A stretch of DNA of 25,155 bases, from positions 1-25,155 of the IMG/VR virus record IMGVR_UViG_3300030380_005511. One strand, 5' to 3'. The stretch is from a virus. Both the position numbers and the translations under genes were made by a program. The notes beneath the pieces were generated by a model. It searched no databases. It saw only the letters and a program-made list of their open reading frames with translations, and was not told where the DNA came from. Positions 1 to 8,245 of the stretch are shown in pieces. How positions within the stretch are numbered: the first letter of the stretch is position 1; each line of letters opens with the position of its first letter.

Positions 1-167
1 GTGCTACCTTTTTCATCTCTTACATGCAAAATTTGTGTTGTAGATATATCAGATGTTAAAGCTACTGTGCCTGTACTCGCAGGAATTGTAAGGGTGTTAG
101 TTCCTGCTGCCGCAGGTACATCTACTGTTACTTGTCCACTACTACTTCCTTTAATTACTAATGCCAT
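1..167 (-). CDS. Tail fibre/structural protein, N-terminal part (partial)
   Basis: The first 55 residues of a protein that leaves the window at its left edge. It begins MALVIKGSSSGQVTVDVPAA and continues with a Thr/Ala/Ser-rich stretch (ASTGTVALTSDIST). This low-complexity beta-type opening is common at the N terminus of phage fibre and fibre-like structural proteins. Its ATG overlaps the stop of the upstream gene by one base (TAATG), the same coupling used through the rest of the fibre cluster. The C-terminal part, which would show a receptor-binding or enzymatic domain, is outside the window, so the role beyond 'fibre-like' is open. Confidence 0.7.
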   Translation of the reverse strand, partial: MALVIKGSSSGQVTVDVPAAAGTNTLTIPASTGTVALTSDISTTQILHVRDEKGS

Positions 168-343
168 TAGTCTGCTTCCTCTATTGTGTTACCTGCTTTT
201 ACCCATTCTTGTATAGCTTGGTAATGTGAGTTATTTGGGTCTAACGGCACATAAAGTGTTTGCCCATTAGAAACTAATTTAATTCCTGAATTTACTCCTG
301 GATTCAAATAATCGACTGTGTATTTTGCTGATGTTATATTCAT
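167..343 (-). CDS. Small protein in the tail fibre operon (58 aa)
   Basis: A 58-residue frame filling the gap between two fibre genes. It starts at the ATG that overlaps the preceding stop (TAATG) and ends in TAA overlapping the next ATG in the same way, so both ends are fixed by coupling. The C-terminal half reads HYQAIQEWVKAGNTIEEAD. A similar short pattern (HYQ..QEW...GNT.E.AD) recurs in small proteins and protein ends near phage tail genes. The family role is not known to me. It could be a small virion or fibre-attachment protein. No membrane segment or signal is visible. Confidence 0.8.
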   Translation of the reverse strand: MNITSAKYTVDYLNPGVNSGIKLVSNGQTLYVPLDPNNSHYQAIQEWVKAGNTIEEAD

Positions 344-1470
344 TATATTTCTGCCTCTGCTGATATAAATGACGCAGTATTGTTATGAGACCTTAAAATA
401 GTACCTCCACCTGTCGGTGTTAAACCACCACCACTAACAGTACAATCAGCTCGACAATTATTCAATGACCTAGAGTTTCCGTCAAAACCCAAACTTGTAA
501 CAGATTTAGATGAGCCAATAATTAACTGAAAATCTCCACCACTTGTCATTGTTGGTAATGCTCTCATAGTTGTTGGAAAATTAATTACTGTATGTCCTAT
601 TGTTGAACCACCTTGAAACCCTGCTCCGAATACTGAAAAAGTAGTATTGGCTACATCTTTATAAAAATATCTGTAACACCTCATAAGACTTGCACCTGCA
701 TCTTCAAACTGAAATGGTGGTATGGTGTCTGCTGTAAATGTTCCTACTTCCCATTGAACACCAGTTATATATAATTCATTATCTGTACTTTCGGGTAAAC
801 CTAATGTTGTTCCTACAAATCTGTTTGCGTCTACACGACTAGCCCATGCACTAGGTAATGTTCCTGATGTAAAGTTACTACCTGCACCGAAAGACCATGA
901 AATCATTATTGACCTTGCATTGTCTGATGCTATAGCACCTGATGTATCAGCAGGAAAATTTACAATTTTCTTTTCCCATGTATCTGCTGATGATATAGAT
1001 ACTACCTGACCGACATGTCTGTCATTAGTTCTATCCCAAAGTTCGCACACAATGTTTCCTGTTTTGTTACATTTAATCCAAAAAGCTACAGTAGATGTTT
1101 TTGCATTAGATGTTCCTTTTTGTAATCCTTGTAAGTTTCTACCCTCAGTTTGAACAGATAAATAATTATTATCACTAGCACCTACACCACCATCTGCTGA
1201 TGTGCAATCCCATTTTAAAGAGTGTGCAAAACCAAAGCCTGGATTCTCTGTAGATTGTGATAGTGTCCATGTTCCCATGTTTATTGAATTAAAATAAAAT
1301 CTATCTGTGGCAGTATAACAACCATCTGTTTTTCCTGTTTGAGTTCCTCTTTGAGCTACTGCCATATCACCATTAATAATTATTGGTTGTACTTTAGGTC
1401 TATATATATCAGAGTCAGGTGTTAATACATCTGTATTACTTGCTCTTGTACCATGAAGTGTAATCGCCAT
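343..1470 (-). CDS. Tail fibre/receptor-binding-type protein (375 aa)
   Basis: A 375-residue virion protein. Near residues 30-60 it has the phrase INGDMAVAQRG followed by a TDRFYF segment. Around residues 235-265 it has YITGVQWEVG and a PFQFEDAGASLMRCYRYFYK segment. This pairing (NGDM..AQRG at the start, ITGVQ.EVG...PFE......L..C.RYY near the end) is familiar from fibre or appendage proteins of many marine and cyanobacterial phages; the middle resembles a carbohydrate-binding beta-sandwich. It is coupled to its neighbours by TAATG junctions. The last ~100 residues are Gly/Thr/Ser-rich and may be the distal tip. Binding of a surface glycan is inferred from the family pattern, not shown by catalytic residues. 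Confidence 0.8.
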   Translation of the reverse strand: MAITLHGTRASNTDVLTPDSDIYRPKVQPIIINGDMAVAQRGTQTGKTDGCYTATDRFYFNSINMGTWTLSQSTENPGFGFAHSLKWDCTSADGGVGASDNNYLSVQTEGRNLQGLQKGTSNAKTSTVAFWIKCNKTGNIVCELWDRTNDRHVGQVVSISSADTWEKKIVNFPADTSGAIASDNARSIMISWSFGAGSNFTSGTLPSAWASRVDANRFVGTTLGLPESTDNELYITGVQWEVGTFTADTIPPFQFEDAGASLMRCYRYFYKDVANTTFSVFGAGFQGGSTIGHTVINFPTTMRALPTMTSGGDFQLIIGSSKSVTSLGFDGNSRSLNNCRADCTVSGGGLTPTGGGTILRSHNNTASFISAEAEI

Positions 1471-2429
1471 TATTCACTCTCCAATGTTGTAATTCTAGCT
1501 TCTAATTCTTGTATTGTTTTGACTAGTAAAGGTACTAGTTTACTTTGGTCGATTGACTGATGTTTATCTCTTGTTTGTTCTTTGCCATCTTCATCTGTGT
1601 ATTTTTCTGTTGCATCTTTTTCTCCAATAACTGCTTCAGGTACTATTGATGAAACTTCGTGTGCAAGAAAGCCGTCTAATGTTGTATCTGCATCTGTTTT
1701 AAAATTGAATCTTGCAGGTTTTAGTTGTTTTAATCTTGATGTTGCATCGAATGTGTAAGTAACATTTTCTTTTAATCTATAATCAGATGATGTTGCATAA
1801 GATGTATTACTACCATTTGTAACAATTTCTCCAACAAAACCATTAGCATTTTTAAAACCAATTTGTACTGTACCACTTGAGTTTACAGTTCTCATAACAC
1901 AAACAACACCACCACCTGTGTGAGCAACATGCAGTCTTTCGCCCAAGTCCTGAGATGTAGAGCCTAATAAAAGTTGTCCATTACTATCTAATCTCATTTT
2001 TTCAGAATTGCTTGATGTTGTAGCACTACTTCCTTTTGTAAAAAATATTGTATTGTTTGAATTAATATAAGTATGTTCAAATGTGCTTGTATCGTTAGTA
2101 ACTCTCGGTAAATCTCTTATCCATAACCCTGCTAATGTACCTGCAGAGCCTGAGCCATGCAATTTTACATTAACTGTACTAGGTGCTGTTATGTCAGTAG
2201 TAATAGCCATTCTATCTGTACCACCTGTTTTAAAATCTATTTGGTCATCTGTACTTGCATGAATACTTGTATCTGCATCTGCATCTAATACTAATTCGTT
2301 TCCTTGACAATCTATTGTAGTGCCAACAGTAAATTTAGTTGTGCCATTAGACTGTATGTCTACTGTGCCACTTGTATCTGATACAAACTTTAATCCGTCT
2401 GATGTATCTGCATTAATCTTAACTGTCAT
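1470..2429 (-). CDS. Fibre/spike protein with C-terminal S74-type intramolecular chaperone (319 aa)
   Basis: A 319-residue structural protein. Residues 1-200 are repetitive beta-type sequence (LVLDADADTSIHASTDDQI, SEKMRLDSNGQLLLGSTS) typical of fibre shafts. Residues 213-319 match the Peptidase_S74 intramolecular chaperone: SDYRLKEN at 215-222, then GFLAHEVSSIVPEAV near 253-267 and a final helix QSIDQSKLVPLLVKTIQELE. In this family the chaperone drives trimer folding and then cuts itself off. S215 and K220 sit in the S-x4-K spacing of the known catalytic dyad, so self-cleavage just before residue 215 is likely. The start overlaps the end of the next fibre gene by an ATGA junction. Confidence 0.88.
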   Translation of the reverse strand: MTVKINADTSDGLKFVSDTSGTVDIQSNGTTKFTVGTTIDCQGNELVLDADADTSIHASTDDQIDFKTGGTDRMAITTDITAPSTVNVKLHGSGSAGTLAGLWIRDLPRVTNDTSTFEHTYINSNNTIFFTKGSSATTSSNSEKMRLDSNGQLLLGSTSQDLGERLHVAHTGGGVVCVMRTVNSSGTVQIGFKNANGFVGEIVTNGSNTSYATSSDYRLKENVTYTFDATSRLKQLKPARFNFKTDADTTLDGFLAHEVSSIVPEAVIGEKDATEKYTDEDGKEQTRDKHQSIDQSKLVPLLVKTIQELEARITTLESE

Positions 2430-4348
2430 AAGATAACTAACCTCTCTCCTGATGGGATTGTTACTGTAACCCCTGAATTAATTGTTAATGGTCCAACGCA
2501 CATAGCTGATTTATTGGTAGATAAAGTATAGTTGGTTGTAACAACTCTTTCGTTTTCTTGGAATACTTCATCTCCACCTGCTCCAGTAGCACCACCACCT
2601 GCTCCACCAATCGCACCCCAAGCACTACCATTGTAGCCCTCAAATCCTGTTGTTGTTGTGTTAAATCTAAACATACCAGTTGCAGGTGAGCCATCTCGTT
2701 GAGCTGTTGTACCTACAGGTATTTCGGCACTTCCTGTACTAGCAGTTTCTATAACTACTCCTGTAAGTGATGAGCCTGAACCTGAAAATACTGTCGCACC
2801 TAATGTGCCTGAACTAGAATTAAATGTTAGATTACTGCCTGACTTGGGTGCAAGGTCTCCAGTTGCAGCAGTCGTAAATAAAGGAAAACAAGTAGTATCG
2901 CTACTTTCGTCAGCTACTGTTACATTCGTTGAGGTCGTAGCAGTCGCAGCATTACCAGTTGTAGACCCTGAACTTCCTGAGACATTTCCAGTAACATTAC
3001 CAGTAAGGTTTCCCTCAAACGTGGCAACCAATGTGCCTGTAGCATAACCTGTACCGCTTGTGTTTACAGTAGTATCGGGCTCTGCTTGTAAATCTTTAAA
3101 TAATTTGTATTTGCCTGAATCACTAGCATCTCTAAATAATCCTGAATATAAATCTTGTGAACCTGATGTATCGTATAAACCATAAAAACCTATATCAACA
3201 CTATCGGCAGCACTATTGTTTTTTGCTAGTTTTATTAATGGGTCTTCAACTTCTAGGTTTGTTGTATCGACACTTGTTGTTGTGCCGTTTACAGTCAAGT
3301 TTCCTGCAATCGTTACATTGTCAGGCAATCCAACAGTTACAGTCGCAGTCTCGCTTCCTGAACCTGATACCTCAATCTCATTAGTTGTGCCACTTATGGT
3401 CGATACATAGTTGCCTGTTGTGTCTGTGCCGAGTGCAATGCTGTTAGCCCCTATGGTTGTCGAAAGACTAATGTTGCCAGTTCCGTCAAACGATACGCCT
3501 GAAGCTGTAACATCGCCCGTAAGAGCAATCGTTCTGCCTGTTGCTAAAGCTGTAGCAGTTGCTGCATTTCCAGTACAAGAGCCTGACGAACCGCTCGTAT
3601 TACCTGTAACATTACCAGTTATATTTCCTGAGAATGTGCCTGACAATACATCTGTGTTTGAGTTAAATGTAAGTCCACTTGCAGTCTTTGGTCCTAAATC
3701 GCCTGTTGCTGCTGTAACAAACAATGGAAAACAAGTCGTATCTGTCGATTCATCTGCTACGGTAATAGTTGTAGGCACAAAACTTGTAGATGCTTTTCCA
3801 TCTAGTTGTGTTTGTATACCTGATGTTACACCATCTAAATATCCAATCTCTGTAGAGGTTACTGCTGATACTGACACATCGCCACTACCATCTGAAACCA
3901 ATGCTCTTGATGCAGTCAAATCTGCCATCTTAGAAAAAGCTATAGCTGCACTTGCATTGACATCATCATTTACAATAACACCGCTTCCTATTGATGCTGT
4001 GCCTGTAACATTTCCTGTGCCATCGAAAGACCCTGATGTATAAGTAACATCTCCTGTTAGAGCAATAGTACGACCTGTTGCTAAAGCCGTAGCACTTGCA
4101 GCAAGAGTTGCAGCAGATGCTGTGCCAGTCAAATCTCCAGTAACATTGCCTGTAAGGTTTCCTACAAAACCACTACTAGCAGTTATAGTGCTTGATGATG
4201 TTAGCTTTGTTGCTGTTACATCAGGCATGTTTGCTGCGATATTTGTTAATGTTACTGCAAAGTTATCGCTTGATTGTACGATAGGAAATAATGCCCCACT
4301 TTCAGGGGTAGTCGTTGTACTTAGTTCTGATATTTTTTTAGTTGCCAT
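2426..4348 (-). CDS. Large repetitive tail fibre protein (640 aa)
   Basis: A 640-residue Thr/Ser/Gly/Ala-rich fibre protein. The N terminus (MATKKISELSTTTTPESGAL) is the usual opening of marine phage fibres. Two internal repeat families are visible: TALATGRTIALTGDVT at about residues 87-102 and 266-281, and VADES[T/S]DTTCFPLF at 197-210 and 478-491. Each is followed by GNVTG-type linkers. Residues ~358-375 carry the TTNLEVEDPLIKLAK phrase. Residues ~546-580 carry the GTTAQRDG...G.FRFN..T.GFEGYNGSAWG module seen in T4-like fibres. A glycine-rich hinge (580-592) precedes a C-terminal cap ending in TVTIPSGERLVIL. It probably adopts a trimeric beta-structure. It gains no chaperone domain itself; the next gene downstream supplies one. 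Confidence 0.88.
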   Translation of the reverse strand: MATKKISELSTTTTPESGALFPIVQSSDNFAVTLTNIAANMPDVTATKLTSSSTITASSGFVGNLTGNVTGDLTGTASAATLAASATALATGRTIALTGDVTYTSGSFDGTGNVTGTASIGSGVIVNDDVNASAAIAFSKMADLTASRALVSDGSGDVSVSAVTSTEIGYLDGVTSGIQTQLDGKASTSFVPTTITVADESTDTTCFPLFVTAATGDLGPKTASGLTFNSNTDVLSGTFSGNITGNVTGNTSGSSGSCTGNAATATALATGRTIALTGDVTASGVSFDGTGNISLSTTIGANSIALGTDTTGNYVSTISGTTNEIEVSGSGSETATVTVGLPDNVTIAGNLTVNGTTTSVDTTNLEVEDPLIKLAKNNSAADSVDIGFYGLYDTSGSQDLYSGLFRDASDSGKYKLFKDLQAEPDTTVNTSGTGYATGTLVATFEGNLTGNVTGNVSGSSGSTTGNAATATTSTNVTVADESSDTTCFPLFTTAATGDLAPKSGSNLTFNSSSGTLGATVFSGSGSSLTGVVIETASTGSAEIPVGTTAQRDGSPATGMFRFNTTTTGFEGYNGSAWGAIGGAGGGATGAGGDEVFQENERVVTTNYTLSTNKSAMCVGPLTINSGVTVTIPSGERLVIL

Positions 4349-4528
4349 CTATTGTATTGTCCATGTGGTGGTTGTTATAGGTGCAATTGACTGCCAGTCA
4401 TCTCCATCTATCCCGCTTGCATCTTCTAGTTTAATTAAAGCTCCTCCCTCTGTTGCTAAAATAAAAAGGTCGCTTTCTGTTTCTATATATCCTGCTGCTG
4501 TTTCTTCTACTACTGTCCAAGTTGTCAT
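4349..4528 (-). CDS. Small virion-region protein (59 aa)
   Basis: A 59-residue frame between the adaptor and the large fibre gene. Its ATG overlaps the adaptor stop by one base (TAATG). Its TAG lies directly before the next ATG with no gap, so the frame exactly fills the space. The sequence is acidic and beta-prone (ESDFLILATEGGALIKLED, then SGIDGDDWQSIAP) and ends in a Thr/Trp-rich tail. I do not recognise a family. Position suggests a small tail component or a fibre-joining protein, but nothing in the sequence proves this. Confidence 0.75.
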   Translation of the reverse strand: MTTWTVVEETAAGYIETESDLFILATEGGALIKLEDASGIDGDDWQSIAPITTTTWTIQ

Positions 4529-5154
4529 TAATATAGTCCGTAGTCAATTCTCGTTGTTGGTGAGACTCCTGAATGTCTATCTCTTTCATTAGAGGTAATA
4601 ATATCATTTTTTGCTCTATCATAATATGAAGACCAAACTTGTATTCTTTTATCATTTTGCAGATAAGGTTCTGCCTCTACTAATGCTCCATATAAATAAG
4701 CGTCAGGATGATGTGTAAGCATATCATTTGTTGTATTTGAATCTGATAATGCAGCAAAATGTTTAAAGTAAAGTATTTCTATTTGATATACTCCATCAGG
4801 TATAGGTCTAATTTGTATATTATTTCCTATAATACTAAAAGCTTTTGGTTTACCTTTAGAACTTCCTGCATGGATTCTGTCCATTTGTTCAGGAGTTAAA
4901 TATTCTAAAGATGTTTTTGGGTCTGTGTTAAGTTGTATATTACGCATAGCAACATAATTATCAGGTAAAGAATAATATTCAGAATCAGCAATAGTGCTTG
5001 CTGTAACTCTCGTTTCCATCCTTCTTATTTTAAAATCTCTTTTATGCCTAGTTTCTGCTAACGATATAAAGTTAGGTATTTTTTCATCTAAATCAGTTCT
5101 GTCTAGCCAATCAGCAATAGCTGATTTAAGTTCTGAATAATTTGATATTGCCAT
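4528..5154 (-). CDS. Head-tail adaptor protein (SU10/T7 gp11-like, 208 aa)
   Basis: A 208-residue protein that begins MAISNYSELKSAIADWLDRTDLDEKIPNFISLAE. That N-terminal helix followed by a KRDFKIRRMETR segment and the conserved Y.LPDNYVAMRNIQL stretch around residues 60-75 is typical of phage adaptor proteins of the SU10/T7 gp11 type. They form the dodecameric ring below the portal and hold the tail. The C-terminal half has DAYLYGALVEAEPYLQNDKR at about 148-167, also usual for the family. Size and place (after the capsid group, before the fibres) agree. It is coupled to both neighbours by TAATG junctions. Confidence 0.82.
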   Translation of the reverse strand: MAISNYSELKSAIADWLDRTDLDEKIPNFISLAETRHKRDFKIRRMETRVTASTIADSEYYSLPDNYVAMRNIQLNTDPKTSLEYLTPEQMDRIHAGSSKGKPKAFSIIGNNIQIRPIPDGVYQIEILYFKHFAALSDSNTTNDMLTHHPDAYLYGALVEAEPYLQNDKRIQVWSSYYDRAKNDIITSNERDRHSGVSPTTRIDYGLY

Positions 5155-5453
5155 TATATTATCCTAGATGTTGTCTTGAGATATCTATACTCAGGACTAT
5201 TAATTAATTTTCTTACACCATCTTTGTGGTTAGGGTTAAACATATCAACCCCAAATTTATTCTTCCATTCATAATAAACAGTCATCGGTATTCTTGCAGA
5301 TAACCTAAACTCATCTGATATATGATGGTCTTCTTGTTGTAACTTTTTGTTAGAATCAATAAGGGGTTGTAAGTTTTCGACATGTTCGATAGCCATTTCT
5401 TTTGTAGGCTCATGCCAATGAAAAATTTGCCCGTCAGCAAGTTTTCTCTTCAT
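5154..5453 (-). CDS. Conserved virion-block protein, unknown role (99 aa)
   Basis: A 99-residue charged protein. The central segment DEFRLSARIPMTVYYEWKNK and the tail NSPEYRYLKTTS recall small proteins found between capsid and adaptor genes in marine podovirus-like genomes. I do not know a function for them. The start overlaps the stop of the upstream gene through ATGA, and the stop overlaps the adaptor start through TAATG. The protein is therefore likely made in step with the adaptor. A role in head completion is a position-based guess. Confidence 0.72.
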   Translation of the reverse strand: MKRKLADGQIFHWHEPTKEMAIEHVENLQPLIDSNKKLQQEDHHISDEFRLSARIPMTVYYEWKNKFGVDMFNPNHKDGVRKLINSPEYRYLKTTSRII

Positions 5454-5737
5454 TCACTTAACTCGTCAATATAAAGATTAGCTGTTGAGCTTCCTATTAT
5501 AGCAGCGACTTTCATTCCGCCATCAATTTTAAAAATTTCAGGGTCGTAAGCACCTAATATGGTTGAGCTTGTAGTTGCTGTTGGATTAGCTCCAAAAGCA
5601 ATGTGAACACCATTAGTGTCAGATACTACTCTAACATATTCTGTACTAGCGTCTGTTGCTGCCGTTTGTTGAGAGCCAGTATTGACAGTTCTTTTTATTG
5701 TATTTGTAACTCTCAATCCATAATTTACTGCTGCCAT
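5450..5737 (-). CDS. Small beta-rich virion protein, possible head decoration (95 aa)
   Basis: A 95-residue protein rich in Thr, Ala, Ser and Val, with an apparent beta-sandwich pattern (NGVHIAFGANPTATTSS at about 47-63, then FKIDGGMKVAAIIGSSTANL near the end). The alternation ending in a hydrophobic strand resembles decoration or head-fibre proteins that bind the outside of phage capsids. It lies two bases after the next upstream gene, which has similar composition. Both follow the major capsid gene and its terminator. No catalytic motif is visible. Identification as decoration is an inference from fold type and position. Confidence 0.7.
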   Translation of the reverse strand: MAAVNYGLRVTNTIKRTVNTGSQQTAATDASTEYVRVVSDTNGVHIAFGANPTATTSSTILGAYDPEIFKIDGGMKVAAIIGSSTANLYIDELSE

Positions 5738-5739
5738 TT

Positions 5740-6087
5740 TTATCTCCTAATTACAAATGTAACTAATAATTTTTTAGCACCTGTAGAACCGCCATCGGTA
5801 ATCATTTCAATAGTGCCGTCTTCTTCAACTCTATTTGCTGCTGTTGGTACTGATGTATCAACTGTGCCTGCTGCTGAACCTGAATGTGCAACTGTAATGC
5901 CACCACCTGTTACGGCAGTACCACCAATCTCGAAACTAATTGCAGCGTTACCACCACTTATAGCTCCTTGCAGAGAAGTAATAATTTTTATTATATTACC
6001 TCCATCAGGTACAGCTACAAATGTGCTAGATGCAGTAGAAATATCTTCTATCTCTGCTGTTAAAAAATAATCATTTAATGTTCTCAT
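5740..6087 (-). CDS. Beta-rich virion protein, possible head decoration or fibre (115 aa)
   Basis: A 115-residue protein of mostly small and beta-branched residues. It has the segments NIIKIITSLQGAISGGNAAI (about 31-50) and EIGGTAVTGGGITVAHSGSA (about 52-71) and ends KKLLVTFVIRR. It has a strong Shine-Dalgarno (AAGGAGAC) eight bases before the ATG. It is the first gene after the capsid terminator, so it may have its own promoter or depend on read-through. The pattern fits a jelly-roll type capsid decoration protein. I cannot assign a named family. Confidence 0.7.
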   Translation of the reverse strand: MRTLNDYFLTAEIEDISTASSTFVAVPDGGNIIKIITSLQGAISGGNAAISFEIGGTAVTGGGITVAHSGSAAGTVDTSVPTAANRVEEDGTIEMITDGGSTGAKKLLVTFVIRR

Positions 6088-6156
6088 TAAAGTCTCCTTG
6101 TATTAATAACCCTCGTTCCGAAGCGATACCTTCTTCAAGGTCATTATTAAATGTAT

Positions 6157-6199
6157 CAAAAAAGGGGGAGGGCGGACTATGTGGAGCATACCGCCCTCC
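6157..6199 (-). terminator. Intrinsic terminator after the major capsid gene
   Basis: Read on the minus strand, a perfect 9-bp GC-rich stem (GGAGGGCGG at 6199-6191, CCGCCCTCC at 6175-6167) with a 15-nt loop is followed by CCC and six T residues. It sits 25 bases after the capsid stop codon. It would end or attenuate transcripts from the terL-portal-capsid genes and separate abundant capsid mRNA from the adaptor and fibre genes. Confidence 0.9.
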
Positions 6200-6224
6200 T
6201 ATATATTTTTATGAGAAATATATA

Positions 6225-7166
6225 TTATGAAGTAGTCAAGTCAGCAATAGTTGCTGATGAACCTTCATTCTTAGCTATCAAGGTCCATTCTGTCAAGAGT
6301 AGTCTCTTATCAGCATCACCTGTTTTTGCTAAATCTATTGTTTGGAAAGGTCTTAAATAACCAGTCGCAAACATTTCTGTTTCAACTAATAGAGCACTTC
6401 TTCCTGAAGAACGTAGAACTCTATCTGCAACTACCCTAACTTCTCCAAAGTCTGAAACATAAACATCAATAGTTGCTACTAGGCTTCTATCTTCTGCCAT
6501 GTCCATACGAGTATTGTTGCCAGTAAAACCTGATACTTTTTGTTTGTTGAATGAACCAACAAGCAATAGGTCAGGATTACCACCATTATCAAAACAGCTT
6601 TTTAGTTCTGTTTTTAGTATTGATTCAGTCAAAGCTCTTTGTGTTCCGTCTGTAACGTCTCCACTTGAGTTCGAACCACCTGAACCATAAGAGTTATTTG
6701 TTGTAGTCCAACTTTCAAATCCTCTAGATTTTCTAGCTGCACCACCATTTCCTGAACCTGCTGTAGCATTTGTTTTGCCAGTAAGGTCAAGCTCCATATC
6801 TCTTTTAAGTTCTTTTCCTGCTTTAGCTACTTGATAAGCTAATTCAGAGTTTACGCCTGCATGAACGACTGTTTCTTGTGTTCCAGAAACCATCACAGGT
6901 TTGTATGAAATCTGCGTGAAGTTTGAAACACGAGTTGTAGCCGACATTGCTGCTGAAGGTGAATCATCACCCTCTATTTGTGCATTTGAAGCAGGCGATG
7001 CTAAAGAATCAGTTTGCCATTCATGTTTTGTGAATGTTGCATCTCCTGTTCCGATACTTGACATAAAAGGAGTATCTGTAGGAGTAATGTTATAAATAAC
7101 ATTTTGCAAGTCTTCTCTGTTTCCAACTGCATCGTATGTTTCAAACGTATTTGTTAATTGTGCCAT
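6225..7166 (-). CDS. Major capsid protein (SU10/DUF5309-like, 313 aa)
   Basis: A 313-residue HK97-fold capsid protein candidate. The start MAQLTNTFETYDAVGNREDL is followed by YNITPTDTPFMSSIG (about 26-40) and the EWQTDSLASPASNAQIEGDD segment, both typical of the SU10/DUF5309 major capsid family. KAGKELKRDMELDLTG near 134-149 corresponds to the long spine helix. The gene lies directly after a scaffold gene and before an intrinsic terminator, as expected for the most expressed virion gene. The Shine-Dalgarno AGAGGTG lies about nine bases before the ATG. Length is normal for the family. A protease for a prohead delta domain is not seen in the window, and no delta domain is needed because scaffold is a separate gene. 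Confidence 0.88.
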   Translation of the reverse strand: MAQLTNTFETYDAVGNREDLQNVIYNITPTDTPFMSSIGTGDATFTKHEWQTDSLASPASNAQIEGDDSPSAAMSATTRVSNFTQISYKPVMVSGTQETVVHAGVNSELAYQVAKAGKELKRDMELDLTGKTNATAGSGNGGAARKSRGFESWTTTNNSYGSGGSNSSGDVTDGTQRALTESILKTELKSCFDNGGNPDLLLVGSFNKQKVSGFTGNNTRMDMAEDRSLVATIDVYVSDFGEVRVVADRVLRSSGRSALLVETEMFATGYLRPFQTIDLAKTGDADKRLLLTEWTLIAKNEGSSATIADLTTS

Positions 7167-7198
7167 TTGAATTACACCTCTGTGTTAAAAAGTTAGTA

Positions 7199-8245
7199 TT
7201 AAGACATCAAAGACTCAAGCAATTTGGCAGCATCATCTACCTTGCCTGTTCTTTTTAGTCTGCTCTTTTGTTGCTTTACTCTTTCACTACTTACATCAGC
7301 TTTATTAGTTCCTGTGCCAGGTTTTGTAACTTTAGGAACAACTTTTGTTTTTTTATGTTCAATTTTAGATTTTAAAAGATTTTCATATTTCATTGCTTTG
7401 TGTAATACATCAATACTTCTAGAATCTATTAATGTACCAAGTTCTTCTGCTGTGAAGCCTTTTGACACCGCATATTCTTTGATTTGTAATTTTAGTTTTG
7501 GTCCTTTTTCAGCATCTGCCCATTCAGGAATCCTTTGAACTAAGTCATCAAAGTTTTGTCTTTTATTCTGTTCGAACTGTTTAAGTTGTTCTTGCTGTTG
7601 TTTATTATAGAGTTCCGTTTGTTTCATTTGGATTTCTCTTTGACTTTCTTGTAATTCACGATAAGCGTCTCGCTGTGTCATGTATTCCATTGGGTCTTCT
7701 TGCTTCAGTTTACTCCAGTCAGTATCTTGATATTTTTGTAATTCTGACTGACCCTGTGTCTGTAATTGTTGAAGTTGTGATAAGTATTGCTGTCTTTCTT
7801 GTTGAGTCGCAGCTAGTTCTTCGTCTATTCTTTTGCGTTGCTCTGCCAATACTTGACTTTTTCGTGTGTAATCAGCTTGTCTACTATAACCATTCTTTAG
7901 CTCATCGAGCGTAACCTCTACATCCTTACCATCAACTCTGATAGTATATGTACTAGGTGTCTCATTTACTTCTTCTTGATTATCCTCAACTAAATCATCA
8001 ACAGTAAGCTCATCAGAGTTTTCTGTTTCTGTTTCAACTGATTGGGCTTCTTCCGTAGCCTGCTCAGAAACAATATCTTGTGTTTCTGCTTCTTCTTCAA
8101 CTTCAGGAGTTGATTCATTCGAATTTTCCATCTGTCTAAGAAGTTCTCTTTGTGCTGATGCAACATCAGTAACTGGAATTCCTTTATGTGTGCTTTCTTG
8201 CACAGGTATATTATCTTGAGGAACAGGTTTGTTAATTTTAGCCAT
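7199..8245 (-). CDS. Capsid scaffolding protein (348 aa)
   Basis: A 348-residue highly charged protein that lies immediately upstream of the capsid gene. Residues ~35-95 are very acidic (runs such as STPEVEEEAETQ). A small folded segment follows, YTIRVDGKDVEVTLDELKNG at about 98-117, then SRQADYTRKSQ. Residues ~125-230 are a long Gln/Glu/Lys coiled coil. The C terminus is basic (SRLKRTGKVDDAAKLLESL). An acidic N terminus, central coiled coil and basic capsid-binding C terminus are the usual layout of scaffolding proteins, which assemble the procapsid and then leave it. The start has a strong GGAGG five bases upstream. It overlaps the end of the preceding small gene by eight bases. Confidence 0.85.
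   Translation of the reverse strand: MAKINKPVPQDNIPVQESTHKGIPVTDVASAQRELLRQMENSNESTPEVEEEAETQDIVSEQATEEAQSVETETENSDELTVDDLVEDNQEEVNETPSTYTIRVDGKDVEVTLDELKNGYSRQADYTRKSQVLAEQRKRIDEELAATQQERQQYLSQLQQLQTQGQSELQKYQDTDWSKLKQEDPMEYMTQRDAYRELQESQREIQMKQTELYNKQQQEQLKQFEQNKRQNFDDLVQRIPEWADAEKGPKLKLQIKEYAVSKGFTAEELGTLIDSRSIDVLHKAMKYENLLKSKIEHKKTKVVPKVTKPGTGTNKADVSSERVKQQKSRLKRTGKVDDAAKLLESLMS

Noticed and set aside
2805-4592. Long open frames on the plus strand opposite the large fibre gene (up to 210 codons).
   Set aside because: They are antisense to a well-supported repetitive fibre gene; the Thr/Gly/Ser/Ala codons simply produce stop-free complements. They lack Shine-Dalgarno sites and give low-complexity Val/Pro/Ser proteins.
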